A stretch of 64,000 nucleotides of DNA from CAVUCH01 sp963697705 (lineage in GTDB: Bacteria; Acidobacteriota; Vicinamibacteria; Vicinamibacterales; JAENWD01): assembly GCA_963697705.1 (NCBI GenBank), contig CAVOPA010000006.1, forward strand, positions 310,001-374,000, written 5' to 3'. Shown piece after piece: positions 35,606 through 44,605 of the stretch. Within the stretch, counting starts at the first letter, position 1, and every line of letters begins with the position of its first letter. Position numbers and translations under genes: made by a program. The notes under the pieces were generated by a model. The model had not been told where the DNA came from. It saw only the letters and a list, made by a program, of their open reading frames with translations, and searched no databases.

Positions 35606-35974
35606 TCAACGTCGCAGCAGTTTCGCCATCGCCCTGGCAAACGTCGTCCACTCCTCGGTGAGCCGCTGAAGTTCCTCGCGACCCGACTCGGTGAGCGTGT
35701 AGTACTTCCGCGGGACGCCGCGCTCGGGTGTCTCCCACCGGACCGCCACGAACCCGGCGCGTTCCAGCCGGTAGAGCACTGGATAGAGCGTCCCATCGGT
35801 GACCGCGAGAGCGCCGTTGGTTTCGGCCGTCAGCTTCGAGACGATCTCGTAGCCGTAGGCCTCGCCGGGTGCCAGCAGGTGGAGGACGATGAGCTCCAGC
35901 GATCCGCGTTTGAGCTCGCGCTCGATGCTTCGCCGCTCGTCGTCGCGGCCGGTTGGGGGCGGCATGTTCGCCAT
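35606..35974 (-). CDS. PadR-family transcriptional repressor
   Basis: 122 aa. The ATG at 35974 is preferred over 36073, because the extension would run through the operator and is not protein-like. Winged helix: RGSLELIVLHLLAPGEAYGY, EIVSKLTAETNGALAVTDGT, LYPVLYRLERAGFVAVRWET, and the wing GVPRKYYTLTESGREEL. First gene of a pair with the RDD protein. A perfect 9+3+9 palindrome lies 12 bp before the start codon and would let the protein shut off its own operon. Confidence 0.92.
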   Translation of the reverse strand: MANMPPPTGRDDERRSIERELKRGSLELIVLHLLAPGEAYGYEIVSKLTAETNGALAVTDGTLYPVLYRLERAGFVAVRWETPERGVPRKYYTLTESGREELQRLTEEWTTFARAMAKLLRR

Positions 35975-35985
35975 GGTATCGCAAG

Positions 35986-36006
35986 CTGTCTTGCTACGCA
36001 AGACAG
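35986..36006 (-). promoter_or_regulatory. Perfect palindromic operator before padR-RDD operon
   Basis: CTGTCTTGC (35986-35994) and GCAAGACAG (35998-36006) are exact complements around TAC. Twelve bases separate the palindrome from the padR start codon. Position and symmetry fit an autorepressor site; no such exact dyad occurs before the other PadR gene. Confidence 0.7.
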
Positions 36007-36039
36007 TAGACGAAACAAGCCGTTCAGGAGTTCCAGACC

Positions 36040-36404
36040 TTGATGTGCGGGGATATAGCTCCCCAGTCGCCACAGCTCCAGCTCGAGGACGGCGAGTACT
36101 CGTCGATGCGCGACTTTTGCGCTGAAGCAGGTGAGCAGGTTCGATACGGCGCCGTGATCGGCGTCGGGCGTATCTCGAAGCGCGGAATCTCGACGGTCCT
36201 GGTCACTGAACCGGCGGGTACGGTCTGCACGAGGACCAGCTGCGCCTGTACAGCCAGGTGGGACTGACATCGACGGCGCTTTCGACCGTCGTGTACGGCT
36301 CAGGGAACCGAACGACGTCGCTCGTCACGGTCCAAGTTCACTCGGACCCTTCGTTCGATCCGTCGGCGGCATTCAGCCGGGTAAGTTCGTCGATGCGCAC
36401 CTGA
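36040..36404 (+). pseudogene. Possible degraded open reading frame, unrecognised
   Basis: Two frames join in protein-like fashion: RYGAVIGVGRISKRGISTVL and then, after a shift near 36205, YGLHEDQLRLYSQVGLTSTA followed by VVYGSGNRTTSLVTVQVHSD, ending TGA 36402. No family recognised and no ribosome site. It may be a remnant or chance. 36405-36637 shows nothing else. Confidence 0.2.
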
Positions 36405-36637
36405 AAGCGCCTCGCCTGTCGGGTGATGTACATGTAGGCAAGGTGCACACCCGTACCCGTGCCTGCGTGACTAGCCTGGAGCGCGCTGACACAGACGACG
36501 CGGTTCCGCGTGCTTGCCCTGTCGTTCGAGTCCGCGCCAGATTCCGCACGACATCGGACCCCGGTTTCCCGAGCCCTGCAGACGTTTCCATTGACCGACT
36601 TGCATTCGAGACCGGAGTGCGGAAAATCTGTTCGACG

Positions 36638-38269
36638 ATGACGAGCAGCGCGGCGCTCGACCGGGGACGCGAGTCATTTGCCAGCCATGCGTGGGGTGAT
36701 GCGTACACCTGTCTGTCAGCAGCGGATTGTGAAACGCCATTACAGGGTGAGGACCTCGAACGCCTCGCCTATGCGGCGTATCTCACGGGCAGAGACACCG
36801 ACAGCGAAGGTATCCTGACTCGCGCGCATCAAGCGTTCCTCAGCCGCGGTGACCCGGAGGGTGCGGCCCGATGCGCCTTCTGGCTCGCCTTTGCGCTACT
36901 CAACAGCGGTGACTTCGCGCGGGGCGGTGGGTGGATCGCGCGGGCTCAGCGCGTCCTCGGCGAAGGGTCCGAGTGCGTCGTGCACGGCTATCTCCTCATG
37001 CCGGCCGGAGTTCGCCGTGTGATGGAAGGTGATGCCGACGGGGCGTACACGCTGTTTTGCCAGGCGGCCGACATCGGAAGGCGCTTTGCCGACGTGAGTT
37101 TGATCGCGATGGCGCTGCACGGACGTGGCCGAGCCTTGATCCGTCTCGAGAAAGTGGCCGAGGGCGTGGCACTGCTGGATGAAGCGATGACTGCGGTGAC
37201 CGCCGGCGAGGTATCGCCGATTGCCGCCGGCGACATCTATTGCAGCGTGATCGAGGCCTGCCATGAAGTCTTCGATCTCCGGCGCGCGCACGAATGGACG
37301 ACCGCGCTCGATCGATGGTGCACGTCGCAGGCGGATCTCGTCCGCTTCCGCGGTCAGTGCCTGGTGCGTCGCGCCGAGATCTTGCAGCTGCACGGCGCGT
37401 GGCCCGCCGCGATCGACGAAGTGAAACGCGCCTGCGACTGTCTCGCCGAGCCTCCGCAGCGCGCCCGGGGCGCGGCCTTCTATCAATGGGCGGAGCTCCT
37501 TCGGCTCCGCGGCGAGTTTGCGAAGGCCGAAGACATGTATCGCGAGGCCGCGCAGTCGGGACGAAGCCCGCAGCCCGGATTGTCCCTGCTGCGGCTTGCC
37601 CAAGGGCAGGTCGACGTCGCCGCATCTGCGATCCGCAACGTACTGGACGAAGCGAAGGATCGTCGGGTTCGATCCCGCGTACTGCCGGCGTACGTCGAGA
37701 TCATGCTCGCCACAAATGATCTAGCCGGCGCACGCGTCGGCGCCGACGAGCTGGGCGCTATCGCGGGTGCGCTCGATGCCCCATTTCTTCGCGCCGTCTC
37801 GATGCACGCGCTTGGCGCCACGCTCCTCGCCGAGGGTCATGAGCGGGCGGCGCTTGGCGCCCTCCGCGAGGCGACCGCCGGATGGGATCTCGTCGAAGCA
37901 CCCTACGAGGCCGCGCGCACGCGCGTCTTGATCGCGCGCGCCTGCCAGAAGCTTGGCGATGTTGACAGCGCCGACTTCGAGTACGAAGCGGCACGCCACG
38001 TGTTCAGGCGGCTGGGTGCAACGTCCGAGCTTACGGCCATGGTGGCGGACTCGCCCGGGCAGAAACTCGCGTCAGCCAGCGGGTTGAGCGCGCGCGAGCT
38101 GGACGTGCTTCGGTGTCTGGTGGCTGGCAAGACGAATCGCGCCATCGCCGATGAGCTGTGCATCAGCGAAAAGACCGTCGCCCGCCACGTCAGCAACATC
38201 TTCAACAAGCTCGGCCTCTCGAGCCGGGCGGGCGCCATCGCGTACGCCTACAAGCACCATCTCATTTGA
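36638..38269 (+). CDS. LuxR-type regulator with TPR-like sensor region
   Basis: 543 aa. The ATG at 36638 is chosen because the protein then opens in the usual way for this group (SAALDRGRESFASHAWGDAY); the frame runs back to 36443 but without family-like sequence. Residues 1-470 are alpha-helical repeats of TPR type. The last 65 residues are a LuxR helix-turn-helix: GLSARELDVLRCLVAGKTNR, AIADELCISEKTVARHVSNI and FNKLGLSSRAGAIAYAYKHH. It has no receiver or P-loop. It is followed on the same strand by methyltransferase, flavin monooxygenase and hydrolase genes, which it probably controls. Confidence 0.9.
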   Translation: MTSSAALDRGRESFASHAWGDAYTCLSAADCETPLQGEDLERLAYAAYLTGRDTDSEGILTRAHQAFLSRGDPEGAARCAFWLAFALLNSGDFARGGGWIARAQRVLGEGSECVVHGYLLMPAGVRRVMEGDADGAYTLFCQAADIGRRFADVSLIAMALHGRGRALIRLEKVAEGVALLDEAMTAVTAGEVSPIAAGDIYCSVIEACHEVFDLRRAHEWTTALDRWCTSQADLVRFRGQCLVRRAEILQLHGAWPAAIDEVKRACDCLAEPPQRARGAAFYQWAELLRLRGEFAKAEDMYREAAQSGRSPQPGLSLLRLAQGQVDVAASAIRNVLDEAKDRRVRSRVLPAYVEIMLATNDLAGARVGADELGAIAGALDAPFLRAVSMHALGATLLAEGHERAALGALREATAGWDLVEAPYEAARTRVLIARACQKLGDVDSADFEYEAARHVFRRLGATSELTAMVADSPGQKLASASGLSARELDVLRCLVAGKTNRAIADELCISEKTVARHVSNIFNKLGLSSRAGAIAYAYKHHLI

Positions 38270-38435
38270 TCGCTACATAGAACTACCCATTTCAGACTCC
38301 CGCGCAAATTGGGTGCTCCTCCCGATGCGGCGGAGGCCCCCCGCCGCGTACTCTCGCCGACGTGATCAGAGAGCGAGCGCTCGACAGATTCGAGTCGCCG
38401 CGAGCGACCGGCGAACGTCAGGAGAGGGAGGCGTT

Positions 38436-39266
38436 ATGAGCACGCTGCAACTGGAAAAAGCACGCGAGGCCTGGGACGACATCGCCGCAGGTTACGACCA
38501 GTTCGTCGCGCCCACCGAAATCTGGTTGGCAAACGAAGCCCTGCAGCGCGCGGGACTCAGATCCGGTGAGCGCTTCCTCGACGTCGCAGCCGGCCCCGGC
38601 GGACTGAGTCTTCCGGCGGCCCGGCTCGGCGCGAAGGTCGTGGCGACCGATTGGTCTCCAGCCATGATCGAGCGCCTCGAGGCGAGAGCACGCGAAGAAG
38701 GGCTCGCCGATGTATTGGGCTGCGTGATGGACTGCCATGCGCTGGAGCTCGACGATCAGCCCTTCGACCTCACCGGATCGCAGTTTGGCGTGATGCTCGT
38801 GCCCGATCTGCCGCTCGCGCTCCGTGAAATGGTACGCGTGACCAGACGAGGTGGACGCGTGCTTCTCATCGCCTACGGCGCGCCCGACGGGATCGAATTC
38901 CTGCACTTCTTTATCGGCGCGCTCCAGGCCGTCGATCCGGAATTCGCGGGGCTTCCCGCTTCGCCGCCGCCCTTGGAATTTCAAGTGTCGGATCCCGAGG
39001 TGCTGCGCGTTCGGCTGGAAGATGCAGGACTGACACGAGTGACGGTCGATACGGTCACCGAGAAGCTTGAATTTCGATCTGGGGAAGAGCTCTGGAACTG
39101 GATTCTCTTCAGCAATCCGATTGCTCGCGTACTGACGCGCGATCTGACGCCAGAGCAGAGGATCGACGTCCGCCACATCCTCGACGGGATGCTGCGCGAG
39201 CGGTCTTCGTACGGCGGACCGGCGGTCCTGACGAACCCGGTGCACATCGGCATCGGAATGAAGTGA
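38436..39266 (+). CDS. Class I SAM-dependent methyltransferase
   Basis: 276 aa cytoplasmic enzyme. AGAGGGAGG lies 5 bp upstream of ATG 38436. Motif I is FLDVAAGPGGLSLPAARLGA, followed by VVATDWSPAMIERLEARARE (acidic residue of motif II) and GVMLVPDLPLALREMVRVTR with GGRVLLIAYG (motif III). The C-terminal part (FRSGEELWNWILFSNPIARV) resembles ubiquinone/menaquinone-type or small-molecule methyltransferases. Substrate unknown. Second gene after the LuxR regulator; its stop is 28 bp before the monooxygenase start. Confidence 0.9.
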   Translation: MSTLQLEKAREAWDDIAAGYDQFVAPTEIWLANEALQRAGLRSGERFLDVAAGPGGLSLPAARLGAKVVATDWSPAMIERLEARAREEGLADVLGCVMDCHALELDDQPFDLTGSQFGVMLVPDLPLALREMVRVTRRGGRVLLIAYGAPDGIEFLHFFIGALQAVDPEFAGLPASPPPLEFQVSDPEVLRVRLEDAGLTRVTVDTVTEKLEFRSGEELWNWILFSNPIARVLTRDLTPEQRIDVRHILDGMLRERSSYGGPAVLTNPVHIGIGMK

Positions 39267-39294
39267 CGGCACACATGCTTGCGAGAGGTGCGCC

Positions 39295-40401
39295 ATGAGT
39301 AACATTCACACGCCACATCGTATTCAGACCGTTGTCATCGGCGGTGGCCAGGCCGGACTCTCGGTCGGCTACCACCTGGCGCGGCGCGGTCTCGAGTTCG
39401 TCATTCTCGAGTCGCACCGGCGAGTCGGTGACAGCTGGCGCCAACGGTGGGACTCGCTTCGCCTGTTTACGCCTGCGCGATTCGATGGCCTTGTCGGCAT
39501 GCGCTTTCCGGCTCCTTCCGACACGTTTCCGACGAAGGACGAGATGGCCGACTACTTGGAGGCGTATGCGGCTCATTTCAACCTGCCGGTGCAAATAGGC
39601 GTCACGGTCGATCGGCTGATGAGACGAGGCGCCGTCTACGCGGTCTCCGCTGGCGACAGACAGTTCGAGGCGGACCATGTCATCGTGGCGATGTCGGATT
39701 ACCAGCGATGCCGGGTGCCTTCCTTCGCCCGCGATCTCGATCCGACCATCGTGCAGCTGCACTCGGCCGACTATCGGAACCTGTCGCAGCTTCGGCCCGG
39801 AGGCGTTCTGGTGGTCGGCGCCGGCAATTCCGGAGCGGACATTGCGCTCGAGGCGGCACGGGGCGGTCATCGAACGTGGATGTCGGGCAGGGACGTTGGC
39901 CACGTGCCCTTCCGCATCGACGGATTCGCGGGACGTCTGCTGTTGGTCAGACTCGTGCTCCGAGGCCTGTTCCATCGCGTGCTCACGGTGAATACGCCGA
40001 TCGGCCGCAAGCTCCGGAGCAAGCTGCTGTCGATGGGCGGGCCGCTCATACGAGTCAAGCCGAAAGACCTTGAGAGAGCTGGCGTCGAACGCGTGGCAAG
40101 AACCGCTGGCGCACAGAATGGGCAACCTGTGCTCGAGGACGGCCGCGTTCTCGACGTCGCGAATGTTGTCTGGTGCACCGGGTTCCACCCTGGTTTCTCC
40201 TGGATCGACCTACCGATCTTCGGCAACGACGGACGGCCTGTGCAGGAGCGTGGAGTAGTCGTCAACGAGCCCGGCCTCTATTGTGTTGGACTGATGTTCC
40301 TGTATGCCGCGTCGTCAGTGATGATCCACGGTGTCGGTAGGGACGCGGAGTACATCGCCAGCGCGGTCTATGACCGAACGCGGGCTGCCCGAGCCGCCTG
40401 A
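39295..40401 (+). CDS. FAD-dependent monooxygenase/oxidoreductase, CzcO-like
   Basis: 368 aa. N-terminal Rossmann FAD site VVIGGGQAGLSVGYHLARRG, the RVGDSWRQRWDSLRLFTPAR segment of flavin-containing monooxygenase relatives, a second dinucleotide site VLVVGAGNSGADIALEAARG for NADPH, and WCTGFHPGFSWIDLPIFGND near the C-terminus. It probably oxygenates a small organic molecule. Third gene of the LuxR-led cluster. FMO-plus-methyltransferase-plus-hydrolase under a LuxR-TPR regulator is an arrangement seen mainly in actinobacteria, so the set could be horizontally acquired; that is inference. Confidence 0.9.
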   Translation: MSNIHTPHRIQTVVIGGGQAGLSVGYHLARRGLEFVILESHRRVGDSWRQRWDSLRLFTPARFDGLVGMRFPAPSDTFPTKDEMADYLEAYAAHFNLPVQIGVTVDRLMRRGAVYAVSAGDRQFEADHVIVAMSDYQRCRVPSFARDLDPTIVQLHSADYRNLSQLRPGGVLVVGAGNSGADIALEAARGGHRTWMSGRDVGHVPFRIDGFAGRLLLVRLVLRGLFHRVLTVNTPIGRKLRSKLLSMGGPLIRVKPKDLERAGVERVARTAGAQNGQPVLEDGRVLDVANVVWCTGFHPGFSWIDLPIFGNDGRPVQERGVVVNEPGLYCVGLMFLYAASSVMIHGVGRDAEYIASAVYDRTRAARAA

Positions 40402-40430
40402 AGGATCCGGTCGCCGGGGAATCTATCGGA

Positions 40431-41414
40431 TTGAGCGTTGAAGTCATGACCACGAACCAGCTGCCTGTACTGATGTCTGGACGCCAACAGTCTCGCACGC
40501 GGGACGCGAATTCCGTTGAAGTCGGGCAGGTGTATCAGCGCATATTGGCTGGTGCTTCGGTGCGCAGCCGCGACGTGGCGTTGGATGCCGGCGGTCATGT
40601 CCATCTCCTGGAGGTGGGCTCCGGGTCGCCGGTGCTGCTGCTCCACGGCACGGGGGACGCGGCAGGCATCTTCCTCCCGCTGTTGAACGAACTTCACGGG
40701 GTCCGCTCGATCGCGCCGGACCTGCCCGGCCGGGGGCTGAGCGCCCCGATTGATCTCCCACGACATCAGTACCGCGAGAGGGCGGTCGCATGGGTGGACC
40801 GTCTCCTCGACGCGCTGGCGTTGGACAACACCGCGCTCCTTGGCCACTCGGGCGGCGGCTTGTGGGCGCTGTGGTATGCCCTCGCTCACCCGGACCGGGT
40901 CAAAAAGCTCGTGCTGATCGGTGTGCCGACCTTGCCGAAGACCCGCTGCCCGTTGCCGCACAGGCTGATGGCCATGCCGGGAGTGGGAGACGCCTTGTCG
41001 CGACTGGTAACTCCCAGCCCGAAGTCGCTGCTGCAGTTCGCGAACTTCATGGGCGAGAAGGAGACCCTCGCGCGCCACCCGGATCTAATCGACCTGTTGG
41101 TGGCTGGGCGACTCAACCCGGTCGCCCGCCGGGTGGCCACGGAAGAGTTTCGCCTGTTGATCTCGCCGGTTGCCTTGCTGACCCCGTCCGGGTTCCGTCG
41201 TGGTGCGCGCGTGCGACCCGACGAATTGCGCCAGGTGGCTATGTCCACGCTTGTGATATGGGGCGATCGGGATCCGCTCGGTAGCGTGTCGGTTGCCCAA
41301 GCCGTCACCGACCTGATCCCGCACGCACGGCTGGAGGTACTGCCCGCGGGCCACGCGCCCTGGCTCGGTCACCCTGCGCAGATCGCCACGGCGGTCCTCG
41401 ACCTTATGAGGTGA
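40431..41414 (+). CDS. Alpha/beta-hydrolase
   Basis: 327 aa. SPVLLLHGTGDAAGIFLPLL (oxyanion HG), nucleophile elbow LLGHSGGGLWALWYA with catalytic Ser, acid in LVIWGDRDPLG and His in LPAGHAPWLG. Ester, epoxide or C-C bond hydrolase; substrate unknown. TTG 40431 has GGGGA 10 bp upstream; ATG 40446 is the alternative without a good ribosome site. Last gene of the LuxR-led cluster, 29 bp after the monooxygenase. Confidence 0.88.
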   Translation: MSVEVMTTNQLPVLMSGRQQSRTRDANSVEVGQVYQRILAGASVRSRDVALDAGGHVHLLEVGSGSPVLLLHGTGDAAGIFLPLLNELHGVRSIAPDLPGRGLSAPIDLPRHQYRERAVAWVDRLLDALALDNTALLGHSGGGLWALWYALAHPDRVKKLVLIGVPTLPKTRCPLPHRLMAMPGVGDALSRLVTPSPKSLLQFANFMGEKETLARHPDLIDLLVAGRLNPVARRVATEEFRLLISPVALLTPSGFRRGARVRPDELRQVAMSTLVIWGDRDPLGSVSVAQAVTDLIPHARLEVLPAGHAPWLGHPAQIATAVLDLMR

Positions 41415-41552
41415 CCAGTAAGGGTGAGTCAGAAGGAGCGCTCGTCCTCTTACGTCACCACGCGTGCCCGGCGACGGTTGTCGCGGGGCACGTCGCCTTG
41501 CACGTCTTTTCCCACGAGCCCTCTGGGACACAACTATTCCACAACGGGCGTC

Positions 41553-42141
41553 AGGCATCGGCATCGGGATCGTCCTGAGGCCCACGCTGTATTCAGAACC
41601 CGCCCACACGCCATCCACACCGCGTCGACCCGCCGCAACCACGCAGTGCGGCCAGGCGCGCGCTTGATGGGAGCCAGGTTGACGTATGATGCGCATCGGA
41701 CTTTTGTCGGAAGGAGGCCAAGATGACGACCGTCTTCGTTCACCACCGCGTAGCCGACTACAACACCTGGAGACCAGAATATGACCGCGTGATGGCGGCC
41801 GACTGGAGCAAGGACATCCGAGCACAGCGCGTCTGGCGCGGGCTGGACGACCCGAATCTCGTCATCGTCGCGAGCACCTTCGATTCGCGGCATGCCGCCG
41901 AGGCTGTCTTCAATAACGCCGCCCTGCGTGAGGCCATGGGGCGAGGTGGCGTAATCGAATCCTCCCTGCGGATTGACTATGTCGATGAAGTAGCCGCCGG
42001 GACGCGCTAGGACACGGAGCGCGAAGGCCTACCAACAGACGGCAACCGTCCACTGAACCGGATCAAGGCAGGTCCGCGCTCGCGGCCGTTATGCCGGACC
42101 AGCGAGACGAACTGATGCCGCACTCCACCAGCTCACTGCCT
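41553..42141 (+). repeat. Duplicated segment, copy 1
   Basis: Direct repeat of 44980-45584, starting at AGGCATCGGCATC and ending at CCACCAGCTCACTGCC plus T. The coding part and its ribosome site are nearly identical between copies (I find one synonymous change, GCATGCC against GCACGCC). The 170 bp upstream show many substitutions and a 16-bp indel. 41415-41552 shows nothing recognisable. Confidence 0.85.
41723..42010 (+). CDS. Small dimeric alpha/beta-barrel-like protein, copy 1
   Basis: 95 aa. The ATG is preceded by GGAAGGAGGCCAAG, an almost ideal ribosome site. The pattern TVFVHHRVADYNTWRPEYDR, ADWSKDIRAQRVWRGLDDPN, LVIVASTFDSRHAAEAVFNN and SLRIDYVDEV fits the ferredoxin-like fold of antibiotic-biosynthesis-monooxygenase/stress-responsive barrel proteins, which dimerise. 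No catalytic residue can be named. The protein is identical to the product at 45166, and a scrap of its 3' coding sequence is fused to an integrase fragment at 46238. Confidence 0.75.
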   Translation: MTTVFVHHRVADYNTWRPEYDRVMAADWSKDIRAQRVWRGLDDPNLVIVASTFDSRHAAEAVFNNAALREAMGRGGVIESSLRIDYVDEVAAGTR

Positions 42142-42429
42142 GCACCGAGGCCTGCTCACGCGCTGCGAGCGGCTCCTGCGCGCGCACAAGCGCCAGTGAG
42201 GTCGCGCATGGCCCGACAGGTGGGTGCGGCTTGCGGCTGGAGCCGTTGCGACCCAGTGCCGCTGCCCGGCTGACCCCGGCATTTCGGCGGCGTAGCCACG
42301 CGCGTCCGCTGCCGGGGCGTTGGCACTTCCGCCATCTCGCGTCGATTCGGCCTCTATGGCGTGATGGCATGGTACTGTAAGCTGGCCGCCGAGAGATCAC
42401 CCGCCACCGGACAGTTGGTATATTCGTAG
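42142..42429 (+). other. Gene-free stretch before rhodanese gene
   Basis: No gene supported. A TATATT (42419-42424) lies about 42 bp before the rhodanese start and could be its -10; no convincing -35 precedes it. Confidence 0.35.
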
Positions 42430-42449
42430 AGCGCGTGAGTTCACGCGCT
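42430..42449 (+). promoter_or_regulatory. Perfect inverted repeat before rhodanese gene
   Basis: AGCGCGTGA and TCACGCGCT are exact complements around GT, directly upstream of the ribosome site GGGAGGA of the rhodanese gene. It is either an operator just downstream of the start point or a 5'-UTR hairpin that could mask translation. Confidence 0.5.
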
Positions 42450-42465
42450 ATTGGGAGGACCAAGT

Positions 42466-43290
42466 ATGAGCAGATGCGTTGGTCTTGTCCTGGTGAGCCA
42501 GTTCCTTCTCTGCGGCACCGCGCTTTCACAACAGCCACCGAACATCCACACGGCTACCCTCGGCGATAGCGGCGCGACGACTCCGGAAATATCTACCGAG
42601 GAACTACGCGATGCGCTGGCAAACAAGTCAGCGTTGGTGTTGGATGTGCGACCGGCGATGGAGTTCGCCACGAGCCACATCCTCGGCGCGCAGAACGTCG
42701 CGCAGAAACCTGGCACTTCGAAAGCGCTTTACGTCTCTGATGCCGCAGAAATCGAACGGCTGGCTGGCGGCGACAGGAACAAGGCTGTGATCCTCTACTG
42801 TAATGGGCCGTTCTGCGGAAAAAGCAAGCGGGTCTCCGACGAATTGCTGGCTGCCGGCTTCAAGAACGTAAAGCGGTATCAGCTCGGCATTCCGGTGTGG
42901 CGTGCTCTGGGCGGGATAACCCAGATTGAACCCGAGGGGGTTCGCTATGTGATGCAGAACGACCAGACCGCAGTGTGGCTGGATACGCGGTCGGCCCAGG
43001 ATGCTGGTAGAAATCCGGTACTGCGCTCGAGGCTGCTTTCGCCAGACGTAGCCTTGGGAGGTAAAGACAATCCTGCCGTGCAGAAGGCCAAGAATGACGG
43101 CACTCTGCCCATGGATGACCACAACACCCGCATCATCGTCTTCGGCGACGATCCAAACACGGTACGGACGGTTGCGGAAGCGATCGCGAAGGAAGCATTC
43201 CACAACGTCGCCTGCTTCGGCGGGAGTGCTGCGGACCTGGTCCAGGCGACAAGTAATCGCGCTGACCCACCGAAATCGCCCCAGCAGTAG
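42466..43290 (+). CDS. Secreted rhodanese-domain protein
   Basis: 274 aa. ATG 42466 with GGGAGGA 7 bp upstream; the TTG at 42451 is not needed. Sec leader (LVLVSQFLLCGTALSQQ). First rhodanese domain about 45-150 with STEELRDALANKSALVLDVR, HILGAQNVAQKPG and the active-site loop LYCNGPFCGKSKRV (catalytic Cys, with a second Cys five residues on). A second, degenerate rhodanese-like domain follows (TAVWLDTRSAQDAGR; RIIVFGDDPNTVRTVAEAIA), whose loop lacks Cys. A periplasmic sulfur-handling or regulatory rhodanese is likely. The gene stands alone between the duplicated segment and broken genes. Confidence 0.88.
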   Translation: MSRCVGLVLVSQFLLCGTALSQQPPNIHTATLGDSGATTPEISTEELRDALANKSALVLDVRPAMEFATSHILGAQNVAQKPGTSKALYVSDAAEIERLAGGDRNKAVILYCNGPFCGKSKRVSDELLAAGFKNVKRYQLGIPVWRALGGITQIEPEGVRYVMQNDQTAVWLDTRSAQDAGRNPVLRSRLLSPDVALGGKDNPAVQKAKNDGTLPMDDHNTRIIVFGDDPNTVRTVAEAIAKEAFHNVACFGGSAADLVQATSNRADPPKSPQQ

Positions 43291-43296
43291 AGAGCC

Positions 43297-43345
43297 CTAC
43301 TCGTAGCGCAACGCCAGGATCGGGTCGATCCGAGGCTTCTCCCCC
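43297..43345 (-). pseudogene. C-terminal tail of an FtsX-type (ADOP) permease
   Basis: In the frame ending at TAG 43297 the sequence reads PRIDPILALRYE-stop, the conserved last residues of orphan FtsX-type permeases (compare RADPIVALRCE at the end of the permease at 10577). Nothing upstream continues the permease. It is a recombination scrap attached to the DUF3237 gene in another frame. Confidence 0.6.
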
Positions 43346-43666
43346 CAGGACCCGAGGCAGTGCCTCGCCGGCAGCGATGCCTTCGTAGCGCATGTAGATC
43401 AGCGCGTTGTCATCGGTCTTGATCGTGATGCGAACGTCGAGCTGCCCCGTCCCGTCGGGACGCACTAGCAGCCAGTCTCCTCCGCTTCCGCCTAAGATCT
43501 GGCCGCGCACACGATCTCCGCTGACGGTCCCGCTCCCTACGCCGACCACGGCCATCATTCGGTGCCCATGGGGCGTTTCGCCGAGATCGTCGAATCGTTC
43601 GAGTGTGGCGCTGAGCTCGAACAAGGGCCTGAACTCTGGGGACGGGTACGGATGAGGCATCGACAT
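43346..43666 (-). pseudogene. DUF3237 protein, 3'-truncated
   Basis: ATG 43666 follows AAAGGAC. About 105 residues match DUF3237: FRPLFELSATLERFDDLGET, PHGHRMMAVVGVGSGTVSGD, RVRGQILGGSGGDWLLVRPD, GTGQLDVRITIKTDDNALIY and MRYEG. The family normally continues about 50 more residues. Here the frame runs into a permease tail in a different phase and then antisense through the rhodanese gene to 43133, so the product is truncated or chimeric. DUF3237 function is unknown. Confidence 0.65.
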
Positions 43667-43934
43667 GTCCTTTCTGGAGGAGGCAAGACAACTACCCGCT
43701 CATTGGCCCAATGCCAAAACTGAGCGACACGCGTGCAAATCGTAATGATTGTAGGGGAAGCGGGTCCCGTAGCGCATCGCTACCATGTCATGCCGCAGTG
43801 TAGACCGATCAGTTGCACGTTATTCGCTGAGCTCAATAAAACCGAGACGCCTCAGGTGTTCGCAACTACTGGCCGTGATATGTTCTGCACCCCTCGCGAC
43901 TGCGTGAGTTGACCTTGCCAAAAGGAGCAGGAAC

Positions 43935-44605
43935 ATGCGCAACGTTCTCGGTCGCACGATCCGGATCGCGCTCATCGTCATCGTGTCGTCCCTGCCGGTG
44001 AATGTGGCATCCGCTGATGATGCCGTCTCTTGGAAGCAATTGAGCGCCGAGTGGTGGCAATGGGTCCTGTCAATTCCCACGTCGGTGAATCCGTTGCTTG
44101 ATCAGACAGGCGGCAACTGCATGATCGGGCAGCACGGAACGACGTGGTTCCTGGCGGGCGCCTTCACGACCGGCGCTGTCGTCCGCGAATGTGACGTGCC
44201 AGAAGGCACGACGCTGTTCTTCCCGGTTATCAATTCGATCAACTTCGACACGCCCGGCCAATGTGGTCAGGGCGACCCGCTTCCGGTCAGCTTCTACCGT
44301 GATCTGTCCGAGCAGTTCGTCAACGGCGCCACCAACCTGTCCGTCACAGTTGACGGCGACACGGTGCGCCCGCTGCACCGGGCCGCGTCCCCCGTGTTTG
44401 CTGTCGCAGTGCCGGCCGACAACCTGTTTTCCTTCTGTCTGCCGGCCGGTATCTACTCGCCGGCTGTCGACGCAGGCATCTATGCGCGGCTCAATCCGCT
44501 ACCAATCGGCCCCACACGCTACAAATCCAGGCCGAGAACCCTGGGGCTGGGTTCAAGCTAGACGTGACGTATCACCTCAATGTTGTGCCTGTTGTCCTGC
44601 GGTAA
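43935..44605 (+). pseudogene. Secreted conserved protein of unknown function, frameshifted near 3' end
   Basis: CAAAAGGAGCAGGAAC precedes ATG 43935. Sec leader (IRIALIVIVSSLPVNVASA), then SWKQLSAEWWQWVLSIPTSV, NPLLDQTGGNCMIGQHGTTW, EGTTLFFPVINSINFDTPGQ and LPAGIYSPAVDAGIYARLNP. The frame stops at 44561 with a non-family tail. Adding one C to the run of four at 44510-44513 gives GPHTLQIQAENPGAGFKLDV and TYHLNVVPVVLR, ending TAA 44605, which fits the domain. A homopolymer indel is therefore likely, either natural or from sequencing. I know similar secreted proteins but no function. Confidence 0.65.
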
